Positions 16,534 through 26,300 of a stretch of 64,000 nucleotides of DNA are shown here, piece by piece. Below the pieces are notes generated by a model, which was given only the letters and a program-made list of their open reading frames with translations, ran no database searches and had not been told where the DNA came from. The position numbers were made by a program, and so were the translations under genes. Numbering within the stretch: the first letter of the stretch is position 1; every line of letters begins with the position of its first letter. The DNA is taken from NCBI RefSeq assembly GCF_004340465.1, contig NZ_SLVV01000010.1:37897-101896 (forward strand), in the 5' to 3' direction. The DNA comes from Mesobacillus foraminis (GTDB taxonomy: Bacteria; Bacillota; Bacilli; Bacillales; Cytobacillaceae).

Positions 16534-19500
16534 ATGGTAGTAAAGAGAGCAGTCAGTATGCTGATTGGCGTTCTTCTAGTTCTCAACATGTTCCTGGGAA
16601 TCGCGTTTGCCGCGGAAGACGATGACGCAGCTTCTCCCGCAGGAACTAGGGTCGAAACAGAAAAATTTACGCAATTGGAAACAGCTAAAATGGAACTGCA
16701 GAACAAGGTAACCACTCTGGAGAAGGCGAAGTCGGCCAATGCTACCACGGTTGCCCAGCTGCAGTCGAAGCTGGCCGCCGTAAAGGCGCTGGCGGACGGT
16801 TTGGAAACTGCCCAAGGGGCGTCGGCTGAGGAAATCGTTGCGGTACAAGCGGCGCGGGAGGAAGCGAGCACCGCCTTAGAAGCAGCGAACGACCTCATCG
16901 GCAACTTAACCGGTGCAGCAAGCGAAGAAGACCTGTTGGTAACGTTTGACACCGCCGGCGGCAGCGCGGTAGAACCGCAGCGGGTGTCCGCCGGCGACGC
17001 GATTGAGGTTCCGGAACGTCCTAAAAAAGACGGTTTGGTATTTGTGGGCTGGTATACGGATGAAGCTGCCAGCGTCCATATGTGGGACTTTTTGAACAAC
17101 ACGGTAGTCCGTTCCATGACGCTTTACGCAAAGTGGATCAAGGTGGACGAGAAGCATCGCCTGCTGAATGCCTACGCCTCGGCTGAAGAGCTTGAAAGTC
17201 CTTACGTCGCGAAGACGCTGCAGACCTTGGGAACGCTGTCCGAAAACAAACGCGAGCTGACGCTGCCCGAGGGTACGACGGTGTACATAGTCCCCGGCGT
17301 GTACTGGACGGATGAGACGTATAAGGAAGGCGGCGTAATTGGAGGTCCAAATATCGGCCTGAGCATTTTGGGGGAAAACATCTCGTTCTTAGGCCTTACT
17401 GAGGATGCTACAGACGCAATCATCTGCGGCAACCGCGGCGAGGGGGGCGAGAACGGCTTAGGCGCGAACGGCAGCTGGTATTCACTTGGCATTTCCTCTG
17501 GCTTCCACAGCGAGAACATCACAATCGCAAATTACGCGCAGGAGGATCTGGTTTATCCGCGAGATCCGTCGCAAAATATTAAAAAGCGCTTAGACTCCAA
17601 AAATCACGCCGAGGTTTTAACGAGAGCCAACGGAACAGGTGCTCCAGATAAGCTGTACTTCGAAAACACGCGGTTCGTCGGATATTTGAACATGATGGTT
17701 GGACTCGCGCCTACCCGGGCGTATTTCTTAGACAGCTTTTTCCAATTAACAGACGACTCTATTTTCTCCGGCGGAGTCAATGTGTACGAGAACTGTACCT
17801 TCCACTTCTTCGGCAACCACCCATCCGTCAACGGCGCAGATAACGGCGGCGTCAACGTCCTGCTGGGCAGCAAAATCATCGGCATGCCGCAAATGACCAG
17901 TACGGATGTTTACCTTGCCAAGCAGTCCAACGCTATCGGCCCTAACGCGAACGGTATCTTCGCCCTCATCGATACCCAGTTCACCGGCCGGATTGAATCT
18001 GTCGAGTGGGAAAACGTGGTGCGCGAGGACGCCCGCCACTTTGTGTCAAACAACACAATCGGCGAAGGTAAAACGCCGCTCGTCATCAGCCCGTCCCAGC
18101 CGCAAACCTCCGTAACGCTGACCGGAGACGCCCTTAATGCCTTTAAGGTCGGCGAGGAATACAACGTATATAACCTCTTAAAGGGGAATGACGGTTGGGA
18201 CCCTAAAGGCCAGTTCAATGCTGAGTGGGAACCTTACGCCAACTTGCCGTACCGATTCTTAGTCGATGCAAAGGGCAAAACCATGTATTCCGACAAAGCT
18301 GACAGCACCAACAGGGCCGTTTTGACGCCCGCCCCGGCTCCGGCGGATTCCGTTGACGTAAAGAATACCGTTTGGTCGTACGATACGAATCTGTTGAACG
18401 GCACCGTTGACGCCGCGACTGGCGTAATTACGCTGACCGCCAAGCCCAACAATACCGGCGCTATCGTTAAGACGATTGTGACGGGCACGCTTCCGAGCGG
18501 TATCTCGGCCGGTGCGACTCTGTACATCCGCCCCACGCCCGTCCCTGCTCCTGTAGTTACAGGGCCTGCGATTGATATCAGCGAGAACCTTGCGACGCTC
18601 AGCTATACGCTGGACCAGCTCGGATACAAGGATACCTCTGTCATCGAATGGTACCGCGAGACAGGTCCCGATACTACAAACGGCGTTCATATCGGAACGA
18701 TGCACAACGACGCTAACGAATTCTTCATAGACGAACCGTATAAAAACTACTCTCTTAATAAGTATGACGTAGGTTACTACCTGCGCGCCGTTATCAAACC
18801 GAAGTATGAGTTCAGCTCAGCCAGCGCCCCCATCACGGTATACACCAAGCGCCCGGTCACGGCAAAAGACGTGACGGAAACGTCATTGTATACCGATTTT
18901 AAGAATTTGTATTTTACCAATGAAGACAATACCACCACGAAGGGCAGATGGTTCTTTGACCGGGTGAGCGGTACAGCAGTGCCATGGGGGTGGGGGATCG
19001 GAACCAACGGCACGGATAAGATTTGGGGCCTTCAGAACAATTCCGGCGGGACGAACACCAGATTCGTGTTCGGTCAAACCGGCAGCTACAGAGACATGTC
19101 GCTGAATCTGAACTACTCCTCAAGTAAGGTAGAGGGTCAGGGCTTCGGCGGAAACGGTCACTTCATGGATATCTATGTAAAATATGATCCGGCGACCCGC
19201 ACGGGGTATGGGCTACGTGTAGAACGTACCGCTGCCGGCGGCTCTAACGCTACGATATGGACGCTGTATAAATATGACGGCACCAATCAGATTCCGTTGA
19301 GCGAGCCCATTAGGACAGCTGCGTTTATGCCGAAGAGTACCATTACCGTTTCCGTAACGGGCAGCACTCTTCGCGTACAGGCTTCGACGCTGTCCGAGAA
19401 GACGCCGCTGCAAACCCAGCAAAATCTTCCTAATTCGGTTGACATCTCGTGGACGGATGAAACCGGCGCTTTGGGTGACAACCTTTTTGGCGGCTTCGGC

Positions 19501-20058
19501 ATCCGGATTAACAACTCTGGCAACTCCTCTTACGACTATGCCGGAAGCGGCATGACAACCAATAACACCGTCATGCTGCACAACGTGAGAGTAGACGCCT
19601 CCGAAAGATCCACTAAAAATGATAACATTGTGACGTTCGATACCAACGGCGGTTCTGAGATTGCTTCGCTGGTTGTGGCCGAGGGCGGCAAAATTGAACA
19701 GCCCGAAGACCCGACCAAGGCCGGCTTCATGTTTGACGGCTGGTTCAGCGACGCCAAGCTTGAAACCCCGTGGAACTTCGACATGCCTGTCACCACCGAT
19801 ATGACGTTGTACGCCAAATGGAAAGAGATTGTTGTTCTCAAGGCGACTCCGTCGGCCTCGGTTGAGAAGCTGTCCGGAAACAAGAACAACCTAACGATCA
19901 AAATCTCCGAGGAGCTTTCTGACGGCAACACGAACGTTATAAGCGAGACCTTCAGCATCAGCAATAACGCTGCCGGCACCTATAAGGTCGGCACCTACCA
20001 GGTCTACGTCGACACCAAGGGCAACACGCAAATCCGCGAGTGCTACATCGTGGAGTAA
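16534..20058 (+). CDS. Large secreted pectinesterase-like beta-helix protein with InlB repeats
   Basis: 1174 residues. After the signal peptide (LIGVLLVLNMFLGIAFA) come a coiled coil (about 30-130), a Listeria-Bacteroides (InlB B-type) repeat ending MTLYAKW, and a right-handed beta-helix resembling CE8 pectin methylesterases (ISFLGLTEDATDAII, LYFENTRFVGYLNMMVG). Repeated beta-sandwich modules, a second InlB repeat (FDTNGGSEIASL, MTLYAKWKE) and the same C-terminal domain as the PL1 lyase follow. It is probably a surface or secreted pectin-active enzyme; the catalytic residues are less clear than in true CE8. ATG 16534 was chosen for AAGGAG ten bases upstream. GC is well above that of its neighbours, suggesting transfer. 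Confidence 0.78.
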   Translation: MVVKRAVSMLIGVLLVLNMFLGIAFAAEDDDAASPAGTRVETEKFTQLETAKMELQNKVTTLEKAKSANATTVAQLQSKLAAVKALADGLETAQGASAEEIVAVQAAREEASTALEAANDLIGNLTGAASEEDLLVTFDTAGGSAVEPQRVSAGDAIEVPERPKKDGLVFVGWYTDEAASVHMWDFLNNTVVRSMTLYAKWIKVDEKHRLLNAYASAEELESPYVAKTLQTLGTLSENKRELTLPEGTTVYIVPGVYWTDETYKEGGVIGGPNIGLSILGENISFLGLTEDATDAIICGNRGEGGENGLGANGSWYSLGISSGFHSENITIANYAQEDLVYPRDPSQNIKKRLDSKNHAEVLTRANGTGAPDKLYFENTRFVGYLNMMVGLAPTRAYFLDSFFQLTDDSIFSGGVNVYENCTFHFFGNHPSVNGADNGGVNVLLGSKIIGMPQMTSTDVYLAKQSNAIGPNANGIFALIDTQFTGRIESVEWENVVREDARHFVSNNTIGEGKTPLVISPSQPQTSVTLTGDALNAFKVGEEYNVYNLLKGNDGWDPKGQFNAEWEPYANLPYRFLVDAKGKTMYSDKADSTNRAVLTPAPAPADSVDVKNTVWSYDTNLLNGTVDAATGVITLTAKPNNTGAIVKTIVTGTLPSGISAGATLYIRPTPVPAPVVTGPAIDISENLATLSYTLDQLGYKDTSVIEWYRETGPDTTNGVHIGTMHNDANEFFIDEPYKNYSLNKYDVGYYLRAVIKPKYEFSSASAPITVYTKRPVTAKDVTETSLYTDFKNLYFTNEDNTTTKGRWFFDRVSGTAVPWGWGIGTNGTDKIWGLQNNSGGTNTRFVFGQTGSYRDMSLNLNYSSSKVEGQGFGGNGHFMDIYVKYDPATRTGYGLRVERTAAGGSNATIWTLYKYDGTNQIPLSEPIRTAAFMPKSTITVSVTGSTLRVQASTLSEKTPLQTQQNLPNSVDISWTDETGALGDNLFGGFGIRINNSGNSSYDYAGSGMTTNNTVMLHNVRVDASERSTKNDNIVTFDTNGGSEIASLVVAEGGKIEQPEDPTKAGFMFDGWFSDAKLETPWNFDMPVTTDMTLYAKWKEIVVLKATPSASVEKLSGNKNNLTIKISEELSDGNTNVISETFSISNNAAGTYKVGTYQVYVDTKGNTQIRECYIVE

Positions 20059-20121
20059 CGACAACCCATTACACAATAGCATAAGCGTAAGCAACTCGGA
20101 GTAATTACCAAACTCTATACG

Positions 20122-20148
20122 AGAGGGCGTGCTGTAAAGCCGCCCTCT
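20122..20148 (+). terminator. Hairpin terminator after the pectinesterase-like gene
   Basis: AGAGGGCG / CGCCCTCT with an 11-base loop. The T-run is poor (TCACATG). Confidence 0.5.
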
Positions 20149-20348
20149 TCACATGTTAATAAAGAGGACTCGGCCAATGATATTAAGTTAAGTCATTGAA
20201 TCATATAATCAGGACAGAGCGTGTTCAAAATTCATGCCTTGTTCTTTTTTTATATGAGCATTTTGCATTAACCTAAACCCTTGATACGCAAGAATTTTAA
20301 GACATAAAAAAGGGACACTATTTTAGAAAATTTGCAGGATATAGATAA

Positions 20349-20537
20349 TCATCTAGTAGAATTTTTCATTACACCAAAACAATAGGGCGCCTTCCAAAAA
20401 TCCCTCATGAGTTTTATTTTTATCAAGGGACCTGGATCATACAGCCGGTATACAGGAACCTCTTCGTTAATTTCCGTGTCATAAAATATAACATGGTTGT
20501 TGTTCTGCCATTCTCCTGACCTTATTATGTAAGTAAG
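20349..20537 (-). pseudogene. Possible gene remnant, unrecognised
   Basis: Open for 62 codons without a proper start. It contains HVIFYDTEINEEVPVYRLYD and GPLIKIKLMRDFW. The string resembles a shorter minus-strand frame at about 13235-13340 (E-rich stretch, then P-x-Y and GPL). Both overlap a plus-strand tail TPKQ that recalls AraC proteins. They flank the two pectinase genes. This is suggestive only. Confidence 0.25.
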
Positions 20538-20560
20538 TTAAGCAAAGGGAGTGTGGCGGA

Positions 20561-20692
20561 ATGAACGTTTTTACTTTGATGGCACGTTTATTTTCAATTG
20601 GTGATGCAGACAAGACGGTTGCAATTCATTTAGCAGAATCTTTTACAGGAAATGAACTTTATTGGAAGCCTTCATTAAAAACGGCTAAATAA
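20561..20692 (+). CDS. 43-residue small protein, unrecognised
   Basis: MNVFTLMARLFSIGDADKTV and on to a Lys-rich end. It has the ribosome site AAAGGGAG and is followed 15 bp later by a strong terminator, so it looks like a complete small gene. Composition is mixed, with no membrane segment or Cys. The interval 20149-20560 otherwise holds only the remnant above. Confidence 0.6.
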   Translation: MNVFTLMARLFSIGDADKTVAIHLAESFTGNELYWKPSLKTAK

Positions 20693-20707
20693 TAGATTCA
20701 TATCGGT

Positions 20708-20762
20708 GCCTGATCCTCGGTGCATTAAACCTTTAACGCTTCGAGGATCAGGCATATTTTTG
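20708..20762 (+). terminator. Rho-independent terminator after the 43-residue gene
   Basis: Perfect 12-bp stem GCCTGATCCTCG / CGAGGATCAGGC, 22-base loop, then ATATTTTTG. It may serve both directions. Confidence 0.85.
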
Positions 20763-20793
20763 TTGAGCAACACTTTCAATCAAATCAATCTAA

Positions 20794-21576
20794 TTATTTT
20801 TCGTATGTCCTTTCTTCTCCATACCCCATAACTTCTACCTCTGTTTGCTTATAATCACTTAACAGCTCTTTTAGCTCCCTATCTTTATCAATCATAAACT
20901 CTACTACTGGAAAGGCCTTTAACAATTGGGTCAGTGACTCTGGTGATGGAGCAGTACTTTTTGTAGGAAATGTATGGCTGGGGATTACATAACGAACGTT
21001 TAGCAGATGTTTAACGGCATAAGCAGCTTCTTTTGGTCCCATAGTAAAATGGCCAGATGAAGATAATATGGCAATTTCCGGCTGGTATACATCTTGAATG
21101 ACTTTCATGTCAGCCATTAAAGCGGTATCCCCCGAATGGTAGAGGGTATAGTCATCAGCAAAATCAAAGATATAGCCTGCCGCTTCACCGGCATAAACAG
21201 GGGTGCCTTCCGTCTCTCCGTATGAGGATGTGTGCTTCGCTTGTACCATCGTTACGGTTACATCCTCCAATGACACTGAGCCGCCAATATTGATTGGGAG
21301 GACATTTTTTATGCCTTGCTGGAGGAGAAGCAACGCCAGCTCATAGATAGCAACAATCATAATATTTGGTTTGTGTTCAATCACCTTGGAAAGCCCGCTC
21401 GTATGGTCAAAATGACCGTGTGTAAGAAAAACGCAATCAATCGACTTAAAAAATTCGGTGTTATTCAATGAGGAAGGGAATCCAGGATTCAAATCAAAAA
21501 AAGGGTCAATCAAATAGTTCTTACCTTTGGAGCTTTTTAACAGATACATAGCATGTCCAAGCCGTTGGATCTTCAT
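20794..21576 (-). CDS. Metallo-beta-lactamase-fold hydrolase (UlaG/UPF0173-like)
   Basis: 260 residues. Zinc-ligand motifs are in order: LTHGHFDHTSG, AKHTSSYGE, LYHSGDTALM and IPSHTFPT. The UPF0173/UlaG group includes lactonases acting on sugar-acid lactones, and many members are uncharacterised. I chose ATG 21576 (MKIQRLGHAMYLL) because GGGAGGA lies upstream; a longer frame would start before the ribosome site. Single-gene unit, convergent with the 43-residue gene. A 19-bp near-palindrome (TTAT..CCCG..CGGG..ATAA) at 21623-21641 upstream may be an operator. Confidence 0.82.
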   Translation of the reverse strand: MKIQRLGHAMYLLKSSKGKNYLIDPFFDLNPGFPSSLNNTEFFKSIDCVFLTHGHFDHTSGLSKVIEHKPNIMIVAIYELALLLLQQGIKNVLPINIGGSVSLEDVTVTMVQAKHTSSYGETEGTPVYAGEAAGYIFDFADDYTLYHSGDTALMADMKVIQDVYQPEIAILSSSGHFTMGPKEAAYAVKHLLNVRYVIPSHTFPTKSTAPSPESLTQLLKAFPVVEFMIDKDRELKELLSDYKQTEVEVMGYGEERTYEK

Positions 21577-21746
21577 ATGATCAATTCCTCCCAGCACATT
21601 CTCAATACATTCACCTCTTATCTTATTCCCGACCGGGATAAAAAAAGACCAGGGCCCTTAGAAGAAGTATATAAATTACCGATAAAATGAGTTAGGGAAG
21701 GTTTTAGTGTTCTTTTACAGGGGCAGAATGAAAGAGAGGTGATAGG

Positions 21747-22043
21747 ATGGAATTCCTGTTGATTTCTGGCAGCATAATCTCTCCGGTGCTTCTGTTTATT
21801 TTACGGAGGAAGTGGCCAGGTTCCAGGCTGTATCTAAACGGCTTAGCGGTCTTTTCTGCCTTGATGTTTGGAAATATCGCTTCCCTGGCGATCCATGAGA
21901 TCATTGAAGATAAAACTGTTTTTATGACCAATATTCACGGCTTATTCCTAAATCCGTTTTTCCTGGTTACGGGGGCATATCTCGGGGTTTACTTCCTGTA
22001 TAGAATGCTCATCTGGACAATAGAGGAGCTGGGCCGCACGTAA
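21747..22043 (+). CDS. Small integral membrane protein, hypothetical
   Basis: 98 residues, three hydrophobic segments (about 2-18, 28-48, 65-88), with ribosome site AGAGGTGATAGG. I do not recognise a named family. No operon partner is close: the MBL-fold hydrolase is divergent on the left and the AraC gene lies 257 bp to the right. Confidence 0.65.
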   Translation: MEFLLISGSIISPVLLFILRRKWPGSRLYLNGLAVFSALMFGNIASLAIHEIIEDKTVFMTNIHGLFLNPFFLVTGAYLGVYFLYRMLIWTIEELGRT

Positions 22044-22300
22044 ATTCCCGCGGCCTGATCCTCGAAATGGCAAGAATCCATTCTATTTAGCAGGTTTATC
22101 CTCTGATTTCTCATTGTAATGAAATAGATTCAATCTTCGTAACAACCACCTCTGGTCGCGTACTGTTAACCTGTTCCCAGTGTGACCTATTTTGCCGTTG
22201 TAAATAAAAGATGCCCCATAGTACCGCACCTCGCCTGCTTGATGATTTTACTGAAAATTTAGTATTATTAATAGGAGAGTAGGGACAGGAGGCAGGGTTT

Positions 22301-23167
22301 TTGGTACAAAAAGTTAATGTTTCTCTGAGAGATCAGTCTTTCTACATTAATCGCATTCAAGGGGACCATCCTTCGATGACCAATCATCACATCCACCAGG
22401 ATTATGAAATTTATTACTTGCTTGAGGGAGAACGGATTTACCAGATTAATGGGAAAGAATATTTAATAAAAAAACACCATTTGGTCTTTATCGATAAAAA
22501 TCTCATCCATAAGACAACGGTTAACAGCAGGGACAAGGACGTGTATGACCGAATTGTCATTAATTTTAGGGACAGTTTCCTGGAGGCGAGTGCAGCTCAC
22601 CTTTTGAAAAAGCTTTTTGAAAATGGTCCCCATATTCTTCAAATTCCCCCATGTAAAAGAGAACGTATACGCAGTAATCTTGTCACTCAGCTCGAGGAAT
22701 ATCAGCTGAGCCAGGGCGATAAGGATCTTTATCTCAAGTCCCTGTTAACACAGCTCCTGATTGAAAGCGCCAGACTGCTGGAACCCAAGAAGACTTCGAG
22801 CAATTCCGGCAATCCTCCAATCGGTACTATAACCGATATAGAAGCCATGATTGCGTTTATTAACGGGGAGTATTCAAGTGATGTATCACTTCGCGTTTTG
22901 TCGCAGCAGTTTCATTTAAATGAACAGTATATCAGTAAATTGTTTAAAAAGTATACGGGCTGCAGCTTTATTGACTATCTGAATGCGATTCGAATCAATG
23001 AAGCTAAGAGATTATTAAATGAATCTACTCTGAAAGTGAACTTAATAGCGAAGAAGGTCGGGTACTCCAATAACGTTCATTTTTGGCGTGTTTTTAAAAA
23101 GATGACGGCTATGTCTCCCAATGAATACCGTAATCATCATCAGGAACAGAAAAACAGCAATAGGTAG
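22301..23167 (+). CDS. AraC-family regulator with cupin sensor domain
   Basis: 288 residues. The N-terminal cupin (HHIHQDYEIYYLLEGERIYQ) probably binds a sugar ligand. The C-terminal double helix-turn-helix is LRVLSQQFHLNEQYISKLFK plus VNLIAKKVGYSNNVHFWRVF. The start is TTG with AGGAGG eight bases upstream. It lies 134 bp before the PL10-CE8 pectinase gene on the same strand, so it is a likely pectin-oligomer-responsive activator of that gene; this is inferred from position. The related remnant at 13137 suggests the PL1 gene once had such a regulator too. Confidence 0.85.
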   Translation: MVQKVNVSLRDQSFYINRIQGDHPSMTNHHIHQDYEIYYLLEGERIYQINGKEYLIKKHHLVFIDKNLIHKTTVNSRDKDVYDRIVINFRDSFLEASAAHLLKKLFENGPHILQIPPCKRERIRSNLVTQLEEYQLSQGDKDLYLKSLLTQLLIESARLLEPKKTSSNSGNPPIGTITDIEAMIAFINGEYSSDVSLRVLSQQFHLNEQYISKLFKKYTGCSFIDYLNAIRINEAKRLLNESTLKVNLIAKKVGYSNNVHFWRVFKKMTAMSPNEYRNHHQEQKNSNR

Positions 23168-23194
23168 CCATTTAGCCAGGATTGATCACTAAAA

Positions 23195-23208
23195 TGTAAA
23201 CGTTAACA
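23195..23208. promoter_or_regulatory. cre (CcpA) box upstream of the PL10-CE8 gene
   Basis: TGTAAACGTTAACA fits the cre consensus at every position. Confidence 0.8.
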
Positions 23209-23240
23209 TATAGAGAATACAAAATGTGTAATCAATAGGT

Positions 23241-23268
23241 TGCTATAATTGGAATGTAAGGGTTTTCA
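23241..23268 (+). promoter_or_regulatory. Extended -10 promoter and second cre-like box
   Basis: TGCTATAAT (23241-23249) is an extended -10 element. TGTAAGGGTTTTCA (23255-23268) lies at the expected start site and differs from cre consensus at one base. Two boxes would allow tight catabolite repression. Confidence 0.55.
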
Positions 23269-23301
23269 TTAGTCGATCTGTCAAAATAGGAGAGTGAAAA
23301 C

Positions 23302-26300
23302 GTGAAAATGCAACCAAAAAAGATACGTTTAACTGCAAGTGTGATCATGGCAGGTTCATTTTTCCTGTCGTCTGCTGTACCCACTGTTCAGGTGCAGGCA
23401 GCCGGGGAAAGTGCACCGGGTTATGGACAAATTTATGAAGCAGAGCATGCCGGCGGACAAGGGGTGATTAGTGATAATAAGCATCCAGGATTTACGGGGG
23501 ATGGTTTTGTTGATTACAAACCGAATGAGCCGGGAGGATATATAGAATGGACAGTCAAGGTCGAGGAAGCCGCCGAGTATGTACTTGCCATCCGGTATGC
23601 CAATGGAAATTCGGATAATCGACACGCGAAGCTTACCGTTGATGGGAAAGTTGTAGAGGAGCAGCTCGATTTTCATCAATCAGGTGATTTTGATGACTAC
23701 ATATACGTCACAACCCAGGCAGAGCTTGCACCAGGTGAACATAAAATCAGGCTGACGGCAACCGCTCCAAACGGCGGTGCCAACATCGATCATTTGTCTG
23801 TCTACCGGCTAGTAGATATCACTTCAGAAGCGGAAGAGGCGGTTAGCGAAGGGATTGTTCTGGATAACAAGCACCATGGTTTTACCGGTTCTGGTTTTGC
23901 AGACTTTAATCCAAACGTCCCAGGCGGATATTTGGAGTGGAAAGTGAATGTTCCGGAGGCTGGCGAGTATAACCTGGACTTCCGCTATGCACACGGAGGC
24001 GGAAGTGAAAGGCCAGCGAAGGTATCCATTAACGGAAAGGATGCTGAAGAACTGCGTTTCCCGCCTACAGATTGGACCAAATGGACCAATGAGAGCATGG
24101 GGGCTGTTCTGCAAAAAGGCGAAAATACCATCCGCCTGACAGCCACCGGTTCAGAGGGCGGCGGCAATATTGACCATTTGCGGGTTCACAATCACCTAAA
24201 AACAGATAATAGTCTGGTTCCAGTTGAAACAGAGGAAGTGGAGCTATCTAAGCTTATTGATGGTTTGACGATGAAAAAGTTAAAACAGCTGGGTGTGATT
24301 GGAGATACAGAGGAGAAGCAAAACGTAGAAGTAACGTTTCTCGAGTTCCTTGCCTTGATTAATAATGCCTTTGGGTTTGACAATGACGAGGTGTTTAAAA
24401 ATCTCGAATCGAAGCAAGCCTACGGAAATATCCCGGCCGAGTCCTGGGGGAATTATATTGCTGAAGTCGCAGCGGACCATCACTATGTCCCCGAGTTTCT
24501 TTGGAAGGAGCTGAAGCCGGACCAGGTTCTTGAAAAAGAGCATATTGCCTTAATAGCTGGTGACCTGCTGGATATGATTGAAGACGACAAAGAGGGTTCG
24601 AATATGCTGGGCCAGCTTGCCAAACAAGGAATCATGAATCCGAACAGTGATAAAAACTTTGGGATTAAAGACAATATGAACTGGCAGGAAGCGAAGGATC
24701 TGGTGCAAAGGCTGGCAGCTGCAAGTGACAAAGAGACAAATAAGGTCAATATTGCCCGCGTTGATGCGTTAAGAAGTAATTTGATCGCCGTGACGTTCAA
24801 CGGGACATTTGATGATTTCGATTATAAGGACCTTGCGATATCGGTTCCGCGGGGAAGCTGGGACAGCCTGACACCTCAGCTGGACAGAGACCTGCGCATC
24901 TCCAAAGCGGCAAAAGGCACTGACGCATTCGGCAATACGGTATTAATTTTAGAAAGCATGGATGAATTGAACGGGGACTCCTTTATTCTTGAAGAAGAAA
25001 CTCAGGAATTTAAAGGGAATGTTGAGGAAGCCATCCGGCAGGCCAATCATATGCTGTCATGGCAAATGGATCATGGGGGCTGGTCGAAAGCGATCGATTA
25101 CAGCAAAGCCTGGGACGGCAAAGCACCGAGATCCCCGTGGGTGAATAAGGATGGCGTTGAACTGGGCACGATTGACAACGATGGAACGGTGAAAGAAATT
25201 CGCTACCTGGCAGAAGTGTACTCCGTCACAAAAGATGAGCGCTATAAGGAAAGCATTGAAGCAGGCATGGACTTCCTGATGGATCTTCAATATGATACTG
25301 GCGGGTTTGCCCAGGTCTATCCGAGGCGCGGGAATTATTCCGATATGGTGACTTTTAATGATAATGCCATGATCCGCGTATTGACTATGTTTGATGATAT
25401 TCTAAACAAGAAGTATCCTTTCAATTCCGGTGTCATTGATGAAAGCTATTATGAAATGATTGAAAAGTCGATGGACAAGGCAATACACTACATTTTAAAC
25501 GCCCAGATTGAAACGGACGGAGTGCTGAAAGCCTGGTGTGCGCAGCATGACCCTTCGACCTATGAACCAGTGGGGGCCCGTTCCTATGAGCACCCTTCCA
25601 TTTCCGGCAGCGAATCAGTCGGGATCGTTAAATTTTTAATGTCCAGGCCAAATCAAACGCCTGAAATCAAGAAGGCGGTACAATCGGCATTGAAGTGGTT
25701 TGATGACAGCAAGCTGGAAGGAATCCGGTATGTCAGCGGAGGAACAGCAGACGGGGAATATTTCGTCAAGGATCTCAATGCAGTTACCTGGTACAGATTT
25801 TATGACCCTGTCACGAACGAACCAATCTTTTCCGGGCGGGATGGAGTGATTAAACGGGATATCAAAGAGATCGAGGCCGAGAGAAGAAATGGCTATTCAT
25901 GGGGCGGATCCTATGCCAGACAGCTTCTTGAAACGGCTAAAACAACTGGCTTCTTTGAAGGAAAGGTATATGCCCGCGTTCTGGATGATCAATCTCGGGA
26001 TGTGCTGGGCAGGACATTGGTAAAAGGACAAGTGGAGAAGCTGGAGGATTATTCCCGAGAACTGGAGAAGATCCCAAGTGAGCTTACGGTGGCACAGGAT
26101 GGAAGCGGCGAATACGGAAACGTGCAGGATGCAATAGATGCTGTTCCTTCCAAAAACAGCGAACCTGTAGTGATCAACATTAAGAATGGAGTGTATAAGG
26201 AAGTCATCTCTATTCCTGCGGATAAACCGTACGTTACGTTAATTGGCGAGAGTGCTGAAGGAACGATTATCGATTTTGATAACTATGCCGGCAAAGACAA

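Noticed and set aside
17138-19581. Many long frames antisense or out of frame in the GC-rich gene
   Set aside because: High GC leaves few stop codons; the sense frame alone has a signal peptide, domains and a ribosome site.
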